This document shows positions 1 through 9,132 of a stretch of 64,000 bases of DNA, piece after piece. Numbering within the stretch: the stretch's first letter is position 1; every line of letters begins with the position of its first letter. This DNA is from Seohaeicola zhoushanensis. Lineage in GTDB: Bacteria > Pseudomonadota > Alphaproteobacteria > Rhodobacterales > Rhodobacteraceae. The notes beneath the pieces are model-generated. The model was not told the DNA's origin. It searched no databases and was given only the letters and a program-made list of their open reading frames with translations. A program made the translations under genes and the position numbers. The DNA is taken from NCBI RefSeq assembly GCF_014656415.1, contig NZ_BNCJ01000018.1, positions 22,134 to 86,133 of the forward strand, read 5' to 3'.

Positions 1-233
1 ACCGAGATCGGCTTGCCGGTGTCGACCACTGCCTCGCCGCGGACGAGACCTTCGGTCGCGTCCATTGCGATGGTGCGGACGGTGTTCTCGCCCAGGTGCT
101 GGGCGACTTCGAGCACCAGGCGCTTGCCGTTGTTGGTGGTTTCCAGTGCGTTCAGAATTTCGGGCAGCGCGTCATCGAACTGCACGTCGACGACGGCGCC
201 GATGATCTGGGTGACTTTGCCTTTTGCAGCCAT
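1..233 (-). CDS. atpD: F1F0 ATP synthase subunit beta, N-terminal part (cut by window edge)
   Basis: Only the first 77 codons are inside the window; the gene continues past base 1. The start ATG lies at 231-233 on the minus strand and the protein begins [19 protein letters not shown], the classic N-terminal beta-barrel opening of the catalytic beta subunit of the cytoplasmic F1 sector. It lies 21 bases downstream of atpG, so it belongs to the same atpH-atpA-atpG-atpD transcript. The nucleotide-binding domain is not visible here; identity rests on the N-terminus and on gene order, which together are decisive. Confidence 0.97.
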   Translation of the reverse strand, partial: MAAKGKVTQIIGAVVDVQFDDALPEILNALETTNNGKRLVLEVAQHLGENTVRTIAMDATEGLVRGEAVVDTGKPIS

Positions 234-254
234 GTTTCGTCTCCGGTTTTTCTC

Positions 255-1130
255 TTACAGCGCCTCGGCGCCGGAAATGATTTCGATCAGCTCGTTGGTG
301 ATGACGGCCTGACGCGAGCGGTTGAACTGGATCGTCAGCTTGTCGATCATCTCGCCCGCGTTGCGCGTGGCGTTGTCCATCGCGCTCATCCGGGCACCCT
401 GTTCCGACGCACCGTTTTCCAGCAGCGCGCTGAAGATCTGGGTCGCCACGCCGCGGGGCAGCAGGTCGGCCAGGATCTCGGCTTCGCCCGGTTCATAGTC
501 GAACACGGTGCTGGCGCCGGTGCTCTCGGCCTGCTCGAAGGCAGCCGGGATGACCTGTTGCGCGGTCGGGATCTGCGTCACCACGTTGACGAACTTCGAG
601 TAGAAGATCGTCGCAACGTCGAATTCGCCGGCGTCGAAGCGGCGCAGCACGTCGGCGGCAATGCCCTGCGCATCGCCATAGGAGATGCGCTTGACCTCGC
701 CGAGGTCGACGTGGCCGACGAAGAGCGCGCTGTAGTCACGCTTGAGCGCGTCGCGACCCTTCTTGCCGACGGTCAGGATCTTGACCGTCTTGCCCTGCGC
801 CTTCAGCTTCTCGATCTGCGCCTTGGCAAGACGCGCGATGTTCGAGTTGAAGCCACCGCACAGCCCGCGTTCGGCGGTCAGCACGACGAGCAGATGCACC
901 TTGTCGCTCCCCGTGCCGCTGAGCAGCCGGGGTGCGCTTCCGTCCGAACCGACCGAAGCCGCCAGTTCCGCCATCACCGCGTTGAAGCGCTCGGCGTAGG
1001 GCCGAGCCTCTTCGGCCGCGTCCTGGGCGCGGCGGAGCTTGGCCGCCGCGACCATCTGCATGGCCTTGGTGATCTTGCGGGTCGACTTGACCGACTCGAT
1101 CCGTTTCTTGAGGTCCTTGAGACTTGGCAT
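255..1130 (-). CDS. atpG: F1F0 ATP synthase subunit gamma
   Basis: The 291-residue product is the central rotor stalk of F1, which turns inside the alpha3beta3 head. It starts [20 protein letters not shown] and keeps the conserved N-terminal helix [18 protein letters not shown], the middle segment [12 protein letters not shown] and the C-terminal helix [17 protein letters not shown] that runs up the axis of the head. Length is normal for alphaproteobacteria. The gene sits 15 bases after atpA and 21 bases before atpD in the usual order. Confidence 0.98.
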   Translation of the reverse strand: MPSLKDLKKRIESVKSTRKITKAMQMVAAAKLRRAQDAAEEARPYAERFNAVMAELAASVGSDGSAPRLLSGTGSDKVHLLVVLTAERGLCGGFNSNIARLAKAQIEKLKAQGKTVKILTVGKKGRDALKRDYSALFVGHVDLGEVKRISYGDAQGIAADVLRRFDAGEFDVATIFYSKFVNVVTQIPTAQQVIPAAFEQAESTGASTVFDYEPGEAEILADLLPRGVATQIFSALLENGASEQGARMSAMDNATRNAGEMIDKLTIQFNRSRQAVITNELIEIISGAEAL

Positions 1131-1145
1131 GAGCCTATCTCTCCC

Positions 1146-2684
1146 TTACGCGAAGTCGGCGGCGAATTCGTCCAAGGCTGCCTTGAGCTTCTCTTCGTCC
1201 GCGCCCTTGATTTTCGGGTCGGCCGTGGTGAGCCAGTCAAGGATGTCCTTGCGCTTGCCACGCAGGAAGGCCAGCAGACCGCGCTCGAAGCGGCCGACGT
1301 CCGAGACGGGCAGCTTGTCGAGGTAGCCGTGGGTGCCGGCGTAGATCACGCAGACGATCTCGGCGTTGGTCAGCGGCGAATACTGCGGCTGCTTCATCAG
1401 TTCGGTCAGACGGGCACCACGGTTCAGCAGGCGCTGGGTGGCGGCGTCGAGGTCGGAACCGAACTGGGCGAAGGCGGCCATCTCGCGGTATTGTGCGAGT
1501 TCCAGCTTCACCGGGCCGGCGACCGACTTCATCGCGTTGGTCTGGGCCGAGGAGCCCACGCGCGAAACCGACAGACCGGTGTTCACGGCCGGACGGATGC
1601 CCTGGTAGAACAGTTCGGTTTCCAGGAAGATCTGGCCGTCGGTGATCGAGATCACGTTGGTCGGAATGAAGGCCGACACGTCGCCGCCCTGGGTTTCGAT
1701 GACCGGCAGAGCGGTCAGCGAGCCGGCGCCGAAGTCTTCGTTCAGCTTGGCCGAACGCTCGAGCAGGCGGCTGTGCAGGTAGAACACGTCGCCCGGATAG
1801 GCTTCACGTCCCGGCGGACGGCGCAGCAGCAGCGACATCTGGCGGTAGGCGACGGCCTGTTTCGACAGGTCATCGTACACGATCAGGGCGTGGCGGCCGT
1901 TGTCGCGGAAGTATTCCGCCATTGCGGTCGCGGCGTAGGGTGCGAGGAACTGCATCGGAGCGGGCTCGGACGCGGTTGCGGCGACGATGGTGGTATAGGC
2001 CATCGCACCGGTTTCCTCGAGACGCTTCACCAGCTGCGCAACGGTCGAGCGCTTCTGGCCAATGGCGACGTAGATGCAGTAGAGCTTCTTGCTCTCGTCA
2101 TCGCCGGCGGCGTCGTTGTAGGACTTCTGGTTCAGGATGGTGTCGAGCGCCACGGCGGTCTTGCCGGTCTGGCGGTCGCCGATGATGAGCTCGCGCTGGC
2201 CGCGGCCGATCGGGATCATGGCGTCGACCGACTTGAGGCCAGTTGCCATCGGCTCGTGCACCGACTTACGCGGAATGATGCCCGGTGCCTTGACGTCTGC
2301 AACGCCGGTCTTCGTGGCGTTGAGCGGGCCCTTGCCGTCGACCGGGTTGCCGAGGCCGTCGACCACGCGGCCGAGCAGCTCGTCACCGATCGGAACGCTC
2401 ACGATCGACTTGGTGCGCTTGACGGTGTCGCCTTCCTTGATGTCCCGGTCCGAGCCGAAGATCACGACGCCGACGTTGTCGCTTTCAAGGTTCAGCGCCA
2501 TCCCCATGATGCCGCCGGGGAATTCGACCATCTCGCCCGCCTGGACGTTGTCGAGGCCGTAGACGCGGGCGATACCGTCGCCGACGCTCAGCACGCGGCC
2601 GACTTCGGCCACTTCGGCTTCCTGGCCGAAGTTCTTGATCTGGTCCTTAAGGATCGCAGAAATTTCCGCTGCTTGGATACCCAT
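1146..2684 (-). CDS. atpA: F1F0 ATP synthase subunit alpha
   Basis: This 512-residue protein is the non-catalytic nucleotide-binding subunit of the F1 head. The N-terminal barrel starts [19 protein letters not shown]. The Walker A motif GDRQTGKT is near residue 169, and the alpha-subunit signature appears around [17 protein letters not shown]. Length is exactly what is usual for the family. Its ATG follows the atpH stop codon without a gap (TAAATG), which suggests translational coupling between the delta and alpha subunits. Confidence 0.98.
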   Translation of the reverse strand: MGIQAAEISAILKDQIKNFGQEAEVAEVGRVLSVGDGIARVYGLDNVQAGEMVEFPGGIMGMALNLESDNVGVVIFGSDRDIKEGDTVKRTKSIVSVPIGDELLGRVVDGLGNPVDGKGPLNATKTGVADVKAPGIIPRKSVHEPMATGLKSVDAMIPIGRGQRELIIGDRQTGKTAVALDTILNQKSYNDAAGDDESKKLYCIYVAIGQKRSTVAQLVKRLEETGAMAYTTIVAATASEPAPMQFLAPYAATAMAEYFRDNGRHALIVYDDLSKQAVAYRQMSLLLRRPPGREAYPGDVFYLHSRLLERSAKLNEDFGAGSLTALPVIETQGGDVSAFIPTNVISITDGQIFLETELFYQGIRPAVNTGLSVSRVGSSAQTNAMKSVAGPVKLELAQYREMAAFAQFGSDLDAATQRLLNRGARLTELMKQPQYSPLTNAEIVCVIYAGTHGYLDKLPVSDVGRFERGLLAFLRGKRKDILDWLTTADPKIKGADEEKLKAALDEFAADFA

Positions 2685-3245
2685 TTATCCGACCTCTTTC
2701 ATGGCATTCTGGAGGGAGTCGAGCTTCGAGCGGATCGAGGTATCGATCATCTTCGAGCCCACCTTGACGACAAGACCGCCGATGAGGCTTTCATCGACGG
2801 TCGCACGGATGTTCACCGACTTTCCGACATTCTTGCTCAGAGTGGCGGCAAGCGCTTCGGTCTGCTTCTTGGTCAGCGCCACGGCGCTCTGCACTTCGGC
2901 CACCACTTCGTTGCGGTGATCGGCAAGCAGGGCGCGCAGGGCGGCCAGCATCTGCGGCACGACGAACAGGCGGCGTTTTTCGGCCATGAGGCCCAGCACC
3001 TGCGTCAGCACCGGGGCAAGCCCCATCTTGGCGGCAACGGCGGCGATGGCCTTGCCTTGTTCCTCGCGCGAGATCAGCGGCGAGGAGATAACGTTGCGCA
3101 GATCGGCGCTTTCGGCCAGCGCATCGGCCAGCGCGTTCACCCCGGACTCGAGCTGATCGAGGCCTTTGCTTTCTTGCGCGATCTCAAAGACCGCGGTGGC
3201 ATAGCGTCCTGCTATGCCGGCGGAAATCGAAGCTGGTTCGGACAC
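2685..3245 (-). CDS. atpH: F1F0 ATP synthase subunit delta
   Basis: The delta subunit (OSCP type) links the top of F1 to the peripheral stalk. I choose the GTG at 3243-3245 (product MSEPASISAGIAGRYA..., 186 residues) because a GGAAGG Shine-Dalgarno sequence lies 6 bases upstream. The alternative GTG at 3249-3251 would almost overlap that ribosome-binding site. Typical delta features are the AGRYATAVFEIA opening and the C-terminal GGLVVKVGSKMIDTSIRSKL. This is the first gene of the atp operon, so its 5' side carries the operon promoter and leader. Confidence 0.96.
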   Translation of the reverse strand: MSEPASISAGIAGRYATAVFEIAQESKGLDQLESGVNALADALAESADLRNVISSPLISREEQGKAIAAVAAKMGLAPVLTQVLGLMAEKRRLFVVPQMLAALRALLADHRNEVVAEVQSAVALTKKQTEALAATLSKNVGKSVNIRATVDESLIGGLVVKVGSKMIDTSIRSKLDSLQNAMKEVG

Positions 3246-3572
3246 GTCCACCCTTCCGACATTTTGGCCCCGGTTTGCCGCGCGACGCGCGATCTCCGGG
3301 GGCGTGACAGAACCCCACCGAAAGGCGGGGTCGCAAAATCAGGGCCGATGTAACAGAGCGGTCCTTGGCCCGCAATACAGCTTCTTGAACGAGGCGGAAG
3401 TAGTTATTAACGCGTTTTCAATAGGTTGATCGGGGTGCGACGGTTTGCTCCGCATATAACATTACAAAAAATCCATAATTTGCCTCCGTGAAGCCCGATT
3501 CCTGCGCGCGAAGGGGCGCTTTGGGACCGCTTCGCGGCCATTTCGGTGAATCACCGGCGGAACGGTCGCGGC
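3246..3572. other. Intergenic leader of the atp operon
   Basis: These 327 bases separate the methyltransferase stop from atpH; both genes read leftwards. I see no credible gene. There is an AT-rich patch at 3412-3482. A hairpin at 3312-3331 has arms ACCCC/GGGGT with inner CC/GG pairs around GAAA, and in the atp transcript it would lie in the 5' untranslated region. On the minus strand a strong GGAGG (near 3488) precedes a four-codon reading frame MDFL whose stop overlaps the ATG of a 14-codon frame. These look too short to be genes but could be leader peptides. Confidence 0.5.
3347..3375 (-). promoter_or_regulatory. Candidate promoter of the atp operon
   Basis: On the minus strand TTGCGG (3370-3375) is separated by 17 bases from TACATC (3347-3352). 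The spacing is ideal for a sigma-70-type promoter, but the -10 box is a weak match. It lies about 100 bases upstream of atpH and would place the GAAA-loop hairpin at 3312-3331 inside the leader RNA. This is inference from pattern and position only. Confidence 0.25.
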
Positions 3573-4313
3573 TCAGATCGGCGAGGTTTCCGGTTTGGGT
3601 TGCAGCACCGGCAGCGGGTTGCGGATGGAGCTGCGCACGGGGTTGCCGCTGGCCGGTTGCACCCGCTTGCTGGCCTCGACTAGGAAGGCGCCGCAGGGAA
3701 AGACCGAGGGCAGCCGGCGGCCCATCCGTTCCATCAGTGGTCCGGTCTTGAGCCAGAACCGCCGTTCCGACGGCATCTGATAAAGCGCTGTGGCGTGGCG
3801 TTCCGGAAGGAAGCTGTGCGCCTTGAGTTGGCTCTCGAGCTGACCAAGCGTGTAGGGCCGTCCATAGCCGAAGGGCGTGCGGTCTGAGCGCGACCAGAGG
3901 CCCGCGCGGTTGGGGGCGATGAACACCGCCTTGCCGCCCGGTCCCAGCACGCGGAAGCATTCCTCGAGCAGCGCCGAGGGCCGTTCGGAGGTCTCCAGCC
4001 CGTGCATCACGACAAGCTTGTCCACGCGGCCGGTTTCCAGCGGCCAGAGCGTTTCTTCCGAAAGCACCGAGACATTGGGCATCCCCGCCGGCCAGACCAT
4101 CACGCCCTGCGGCGCCGGCATCAGGGCGATGACCCGACGCGCCTCGGCCAGGTAGGGGCGCAGGAGCGGCACGGCGAAACCGAAGCCTGCGACGGTCTGG
4201 CCCTTCGCCTCGGGCCAGATGTCCAGCAGCCGGCCGCGCACCGAGGCCTGGGCGGCGCGGCCCAGCGTGCTACGGTAATAGAAGTTGCGCAGATCCTGCA
4301 CATCAAGATGCAT
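3573..4313 (-). CDS. Class I SAM-dependent methyltransferase, target unknown
   Basis: I take the start at 4311-4313 ([19 protein letters not shown], 246 residues) because upstream codons are not family-like. The Rossmann fold is degenerate: the usual glycine-rich motif I is represented by [14 protein letters not shown]. Motif IV-like [14 protein letters not shown] and the later [20 protein letters not shown] segment are clear and typical of methyltransferase-11-like enzymes. Family members in this clade lie divergent from gloB, as here, with about 68 bases between the two starts. The substrate cannot be read from the sequence. The weak motif I makes activity uncertain. Confidence 0.8.
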   Translation of the reverse strand: MHLDVQDLRNFYYRSTLGRAAQASVRGRLLDIWPEAKGQTVAGFGFAVPLLRPYLAEARRVIALMPAPQGVMVWPAGMPNVSVLSEETLWPLETGRVDKLVVMHGLETSERPSALLEECFRVLGPGGKAVFIAPNRAGLWSRSDRTPFGYGRPYTLGQLESQLKAHSFLPERHATALYQMPSERRFWLKTGPLMERMGRRLPSVFPCGAFLVEASKRVQPASGNPVRSSIRNPLPVLQPKPETSPI

Positions 4314-4381
4314 TGCGGCTCCCCGGGCGATGGGCCAAGCTGTCCCCCGGCGCAGTGTTAACCATGAAAGGGCGAAAGGCC

Positions 4382-5149
4382 ATGCCTCTTGAAATCCTGA
4401 CCATCCCCTGCCTGTCGGACAACTACGCCTTTCTTGCCCATGACGCGGCAAGCGGCGAGACGGCCCTGATCGACGCGTCCGAACCGGGGCCGATCCTGGC
4501 GGCGCTGGAAGAAAAGGGCTGGAACCTGACGCATGTGCTGCTGACCCATCATCACTGGGACCACGTCGACGGGCTGCCGGGGATCCTGGAAAAGCACAAG
4601 GCGAAGGTGATCGGCGCCAAGGCAGACGCGCATCGGCTGCCGCCGCTCGACCTGGCGGTCTCCGAGGGCGATACTTTCACCGTCGGCGGCGCGCCTGTGC
4701 ATGTCTTCGACGTCTCGGGCCACACCGTTGGCCATATCGCCTTCTACATGCCCGAAAGCGCCGCGGTCTTCACTGCCGACAGCCTGATGGCGCTGGGGTG
4801 CGGGCGGCTGTTCGAAGGCACGCCGGACCAGATGTGGGCCTCGCTCTCCAAGCTCGCGGCGCTGCCGCCCGAAACTCTCGTCTGCTCGGGCCATGAATAC
4901 ACGCAGAGCAATGCCCGCTTTGCGATGACCATTGAACCCGACAACCCAGCGCTTATATCACGTGTCGATGAAATCACCCGCGCCCGGTCGGCGAACAAAC
5001 CGACCGTCCCCTCGAAACTCTCGCTGGAACTGGCCACCAATCCCTTCCTGCGTGCGCACCTCCCCGAGGTGCAGCGCAACCTTGGGATGAGCGGTGCCGA
5101 GCCTGCCCGTGTCTTTGCGGAGATCCGTGGCCGGAAGGACCGCTTCTGA
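4382..5149 (+). CDS. gloB: Hydroxyacylglutathione hydrolase (glyoxalase II)
   Basis: The enzyme hydrolyses S-lactoylglutathione to lactate and glutathione, the second step of methylglyoxal detoxification in the cytoplasm. The 255-residue metallo-beta-lactamase-fold protein has an intact dinuclear site: H56, H58, D60 and H61 in [10 protein letters not shown], then [25 protein letters not shown] and CSGHEYT. The C-terminal HAGH domain ends in RGRKDRF. The ATG at 4382 with AAAGG upstream is preferred over an in-frame ATG at 4364. It is divergent from the methyltransferase and followed by clpA after 174 bases. Confidence 0.95.
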   Translation: MPLEILTIPCLSDNYAFLAHDAASGETALIDASEPGPILAALEEKGWNLTHVLLTHHHWDHVDGLPGILEKHKAKVIGAKADAHRLPPLDLAVSEGDTFTVGGAPVHVFDVSGHTVGHIAFYMPESAAVFTADSLMALGCGRLFEGTPDQMWASLSKLAALPPETLVCSGHEYTQSNARFAMTIEPDNPALISRVDEITRARSANKPTVPSKLSLELATNPFLRAHLPEVQRNLGMSGAEPARVFAEIRGRKDRF

Positions 5150-5323
5150 TGTCGAAAATCCGCGCGTCGCGGCAACGCCCCGGAGAAATGTGAACGGATT
5201 CCACAAGAAAAACCTTGAAGCGCCGCAATGATCAACCAAACTCTAACACTATGAAGACATGGTTGGACCGGGGGAGCCGGTGTCCGCTGTTCCCTCCCCA
5301 GCCCTATAAGAGGAGCACGCATC

Positions 5324-7648
5324 GTGCCTTCATTCTCGAGCACCCTGGAAAGCGCGATTCACGCCGCACTGGCGCTGGCAAACGATCGTCGCCACGAATT
5401 CGCAACGCTTGAGCATCTGCTGCTGGCGCTGCTGGACGAACCCGACGCCATCCGGGTGATGAAGGCGTGCAATGTCGACCTGACCGAGTTGCGCGGCACG
5501 CTGGTGGAATTCATCGACGAGGACCTGTCGAACCTCGTCACCGACATCGACGGATCCGAGGCGGTACCGACCGCTGCCTTCCAGCGCGTCATCCAACGCG
5601 CAGCGATCCACGTGCAGTCCTCGGGCCGGACCGAAGTGACAGGCGCCAACGTGCTCGTCGCGATCTTCGCCGAGCGCGAGAGCAACGCCGCCTTCTTCCT
5701 GCAGGAGCAGGACATGACCCGCTATGACGCGGTCAACTTCATCGCGCATGGCGTGGCGAAGAACCCGGCCTATGGCGAGAACCGCCCGATCAGTGGCGCC
5801 TCGCAGGAGCCGGAGGAAAGCCACCAGGGCGTGACCGAGGGCGAACAGAAGGAAAGCGCGCTGTCGAAATACTGCGTCGACCTGAACGCCAAGTCGCGCG
5901 AGGGCGATATCGACCCGCTGATCGGCCGCGAGGCCGAGGTGGAGCGCTGCATCCAGGTGCTCTGCCGCCGGCGTAAGAACAACCCGCTGCTGGTAGGCGA
6001 CCCCGGTGTCGGCAAGACCGCCATCGCCGAAGGGCTGGCCCGCAAGATCGTCGCGGGCGAGACGCCGGACGTGCTGGCCTCGACCACCATCTACTCGCTC
6101 GACATGGGCGCACTGCTGGCCGGCACCCGCTATCGGGGCGACTTCGAGGAGCGGCTGAAGGCCGTCATCAGCGAGCTGGAGCAGCACCGCGATGCGATCC
6201 TGTTCATCGACGAGATCCACACCGTGATCGGCGCTGGCGCGACCAGCGGCGGGGCGATGGATGCGTCGAACCTGCTGAAGCCCGCCCTGCAAGGCGGCAA
6301 GCTGCGCACAATGGGGTCGACCACCTACAAGGAATTCCGCCAGCACTTCGAGAAGGACCGCGCGCTGAGCCGCCGGTTCCAGAAGATCGACGTGAACGAG
6401 CCTTCGATCGATGACTCGGTGAAGATCCTCAAAGGGCTGAAGCCCTATTTCGAGGAACACCATGGCGTGCGCTATACCTCGGATGCGATCAAGACCGCGG
6501 TGGAACTGGCCGCGCGCTATATCCACGACCGCAAGCTGCCCGACAGCGCCATCGACGTGATCGACGAGGCCGGCGCGGCGCAGCACCTGGTGGTGGAGAG
6601 CAAGCGGCGCAAGACGCTGGGGACCAAGGAGATCGAGGCGGTGGTCGCCAAGATCGCCCGCATCCCGCCCAAGAACGTCAGCAAGGACGATGCCGAGGTG
6701 CTCAAGGACCTGGAAGGCTCGCTCAAGCGCGTCGTCTTCGGCCAGGACAACGCCATCGAGGCGCTGGCAAGCGCGATCAAGCTGGCCCGCGCCGGCCTGC
6801 GCGAGCCCGAGAAGCCGATCGGCAACTATCTCTTCGCCGGCCCCACCGGCGTCGGCAAGACCGAGGTGGCCAAACAGCTCGCCGATACGCTGGGCGTGGA
6901 ACTTCTGCGCTTCGACATGTCGGAATACATGGAGAAGCACGCGGTCTCCCGCCTGATCGGCGCGCCTCCGGGCTATGTCGGGTTTGACCAGGGCGGCCTG
7001 CTGACCGACCGGGTCGACCAGCACCCGCATTGCGTGCTGCTGCTCGACGAGATCGAGAAGGCGCACCCGGATGTCTACAACATCCTGCTGCAGGTGATGG
7101 ACCACGGCAAGCTGACCGACCACAACGGCCGGACGGTGGATTTCCGCAACGTCGTGCTGATCATGACCTCGAACGCGGGCGCCGCGGAACAGGCGAAGGA
7201 AGCCATCGGTTTCGGCCGTACCCGCCGCGAGGGCGAGGATACGGCGGCGATCGAGCGGACCTTCACGCCGGAATTCCGCAACCGTCTCGACGCGGTCATC
7301 ACCTTCGCGCCGCTGCCGAAGGAAGTGATCCTGCAGGTGGTCGAGAAGTTCGTCCTGCAACTGGAGGCCCAGCTGATGGACCGCCATGTCTCGATCGAAC
7401 TGACCCGGCCGGCGGCCGAATGGCTGGCCGACAAGGGCTATGACGACAAGATGGGCGCGCGCCCCCTCGCCCGCGTCATCCAGGAGAACATCAAGAAGCC
7501 GCTGGCGGAAGAACTGCTGTTCGGCAAGCTCGCGAAGGGCGGCAACGTCCGGGTGAGCGTGAAGGACGGCAAGCTCGACCTGCAGGTCGACGGGCCCGAG
7601 CATCCGCGCCTGTCGGGCAACAAGCCGCCGCTGCTGACCGCAGACTGA
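5324..7648 (+). CDS. clpA: ATP-dependent Clp protease, unfoldase subunit ClpA
   Basis: ClpA is the AAA+ ring that unfolds substrates and feeds them to ClpP. The 774-residue product starts at a GTG preceded by AGAGGAGC. It shows an N-terminal double Clp-N domain (about 1-150), a D1 module with Walker A GDPGVGKT near 226 and Walker B ILFIDEIH, and a D2 module with GPTGVGKT near 506 and [13 protein letters not shown]. The ClpP-docking loop is visible as AIGFGRTRR. The linker at about 150-180 is typical of ClpA rather than ClpB, and no long middle coiled coil is present. No clpS adaptor gene lies next to it. Confidence 0.97.
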   Translation: MPSFSSTLESAIHAALALANDRRHEFATLEHLLLALLDEPDAIRVMKACNVDLTELRGTLVEFIDEDLSNLVTDIDGSEAVPTAAFQRVIQRAAIHVQSSGRTEVTGANVLVAIFAERESNAAFFLQEQDMTRYDAVNFIAHGVAKNPAYGENRPISGASQEPEESHQGVTEGEQKESALSKYCVDLNAKSREGDIDPLIGREAEVERCIQVLCRRRKNNPLLVGDPGVGKTAIAEGLARKIVAGETPDVLASTTIYSLDMGALLAGTRYRGDFEERLKAVISELEQHRDAILFIDEIHTVIGAGATSGGAMDASNLLKPALQGGKLRTMGSTTYKEFRQHFEKDRALSRRFQKIDVNEPSIDDSVKILKGLKPYFEEHHGVRYTSDAIKTAVELAARYIHDRKLPDSAIDVIDEAGAAQHLVVESKRRKTLGTKEIEAVVAKIARIPPKNVSKDDAEVLKDLEGSLKRVVFGQDNAIEALASAIKLARAGLREPEKPIGNYLFAGPTGVGKTEVAKQLADTLGVELLRFDMSEYMEKHAVSRLIGAPPGYVGFDQGGLLTDRVDQHPHCVLLLDEIEKAHPDVYNILLQVMDHGKLTDHNGRTVDFRNVVLIMTSNAGAAEQAKEAIGFGRTRREGEDTAAIERTFTPEFRNRLDAVITFAPLPKEVILQVVEKFVLQLEAQLMDRHVSIELTRPAAEWLADKGYDDKMGARPLARVIQENIKKPLAEELLFGKLAKGGNVRVSVKDGKLDLQVDGPEHPRLSGNKPPLLTAD

Positions 7649-8601
7649 TGTTGCGTGCGGCCATTGCCGCCATATCGCTCGCCGCGCCCGCCGCGGCGGG
7701 CGATTTCGTTCTGGGGCTGCCGATCGACTGCAGCCTGGGCGAAACCTGCCACGTGCAGAATTATTTCGACCGCGACCCCGGCCCCGGAATCCGCGATTTC
7801 CGCTGCGGCGGGCTGAGCTATGATGGCCACGACGGCACCGATTTCGCCCTGCCTACGCTGCGCGAGATGCGGGAAGGCGTGAACGCGCTGGCCGCAGCGC
7901 CGGGCGTGGTCAAGGCACTGCGCGATGGCGAGCCGGACCGGTTCTATTCCGAGGAGACCGCCGCCGGTACCGCCGGGCGCGAATGCGGCAACGGGGTCGT
8001 CGTCAGCCACGACGATGGCTGGGAGACCCAGTATTGCCACATGAAGCAGGGGTCTGTCGCGGTGACCACCGGCCAGCGCGTCGAACGGGGCGCGGTGCTG
8101 GGCCAGGTCGGCCTGTCGGGCATGACGCAATTCCCCCATGTCCATCTCTCGGTGCGCCGTGACGGGCAGAAGATCGACCCTTTCGACGCCGAAATGACCG
8201 AGAGTTGCGCCGCCGGCGAGCCGGACCTGTGGGAGCAGACCCCACCCTACCTGCCGGGAGGCCTGCTGGACGCGGGCTTTGCCGATGCCATCCCGGATTA
8301 TGGTGATATCCGCATGGGTGTCGCGGCCACCGAGATCAAGCCGGGGTCGCCCCTGGTGCTCTTTGCCCTGGGCTATGGGTTCAAGTTGGGGGATGTGATC
8401 GAGCTGAACGTCGATGGCCCGGCCGGGCGGGTCGTCGAGCAGGCGATGACGCTGGAAAAGGACCAGGCCCAGGCCTTTCGCGCGGCCGGAAAGAAAAGCC
8501 CCGCCGGCGGCTGGCCGACGGGGCGGTATCTAGGAACCGTGCGCCTGACCCGCGAGGGCGAGACGCTGGGCGAGATCAGGCGCGAGATCAGCCTGCGCTG
8601 A
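7648..8601 (+). CDS. M23-family metallopeptidase, secreted (LytM-like)
   Basis: A 317-residue protein begins with the short signal peptide [18 protein letters not shown]. The zinc-binding motif GHDGTDF, the YCHM segment and HVHLSVR are the H-x(3)-D and H-x-H elements of peptidase M23 (lysostaphin/LytM fold). The likely role is cleavage of peptide cross-links in periplasmic peptidoglycan. A C-terminal region from about 220 has beta-sheet character and no obvious known domain. Its ATG overlaps the clpA stop by one base (TGATG), so the two genes are co-translated. Its 3' end overlaps the convergent DoxX gene by 14 bases. Confidence 0.88.
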   Translation: MLRAAIAAISLAAPAAAGDFVLGLPIDCSLGETCHVQNYFDRDPGPGIRDFRCGGLSYDGHDGTDFALPTLREMREGVNALAAAPGVVKALRDGEPDRFYSEETAAGTAGRECGNGVVVSHDDGWETQYCHMKQGSVAVTTGQRVERGAVLGQVGLSGMTQFPHVHLSVRRDGQKIDPFDAEMTESCAAGEPDLWEQTPPYLPGGLLDAGFADAIPDYGDIRMGVAATEIKPGSPLVLFALGYGFKLGDVIELNVDGPAGRVVEQAMTLEKDQAQAFRAAGKKSPAGGWPTGRYLGTVRLTREGETLGEIRREISLR

Positions 8602-9013
8602 CCGAACGGTTGTCGAGCGAGAAGGCCCCGGCGCCGAGCGCGACGATCATGCCCATGCCACCACCGATCGAGACGTTCTTGAGGAAGGAGATGAACTGCA
8701 TCTGCGCTTCCATGCCTTCCATGCCGAAGCTCGGGACCAGGTGGAACAGGATACCCGAGACCACCGAGAAACCGCCGAGCAGGAAGGCGGCAAAGCGAGC
8801 ATTCCAGCCGAGGATCAGCGCCACCGCGCCAAGGACTTCGACGGCGATCACCAGCGGCAGAAGGCCGCCGGGCACGCCCATCATCTCCATGTAGCCCTGG
8901 GTGCCGGTATAGCCCGAGATCTTGCCGAGGCCGGAAATGAGAAAGATCGCCGCGAGCAGCAGGCGCCCCACCGGCGCGGCGAGGGTTTGGATGGTCGAGA
9001 CGAGAGAGGTCAT
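8588..9013 (-). CDS. DoxX-family integral membrane protein
   Basis: A 141-residue protein with four predicted membrane helices (about 14-32, 53-74, 78-98 and 112-132), starting MTSLVSTIQTLAAPVGRLLLA. The segments LLLAAIFLISGLGKI and AVEVLGAVALILGWNARFAAFLLGGF are characteristic of the DoxX/DoxD-like family, whose biochemical role is poorly defined. The start at 9011-9013 is chosen over an upstream ATG because the N-terminus then opens directly into the conserved region. It lies 119 bases downstream of the MotB-like gene on the same strand. Confidence 0.88.
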   Translation of the reverse strand: MTSLVSTIQTLAAPVGRLLLAAIFLISGLGKISGYTGTQGYMEMMGVPGGLLPLVIAVEVLGAVALILGWNARFAAFLLGGFSVVSGILFHLVPSFGMEGMEAQMQFISFLKNVSIGGGMGMIVALGAGAFSLDNRSVSAG

Positions 9014-9132
9014 TTTTGACTCCTGGATGCGGGTGCCGGACATCGGCGCTGGCAGAGAGATAGCAGAAGCCGTTCCAGGTCGGCAGGCCGATGGCCAAAC
9101 GGGATCTGTGCGAATTCGCGCAGAACGCGGGG

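Noticed and set aside
96..3353. A 1085-codon open frame on the plus strand opposite the atp genes
   Set aside because: It is antisense to atpG, atpA and atpH, which have full family motifs. Its composition (His, Arg, Ala, Gly, Gln rich with no motif) is the usual shadow of GC-rich coding DNA.
3418..3960. A 180-codon minus-strand frame overlapping the methyltransferase end
   Set aside because: It is out of frame with the methyltransferase and made of low-complexity Pro/Gly/Arg sequence; only its last codons after an internal ATG lie outside the known gene.
5330..7603. A 757-codon frame on the minus strand opposite clpA
   Set aside because: It is a shadow of clpA with no recognisable domain and biased toward Leu, Val, Gln and Arg.
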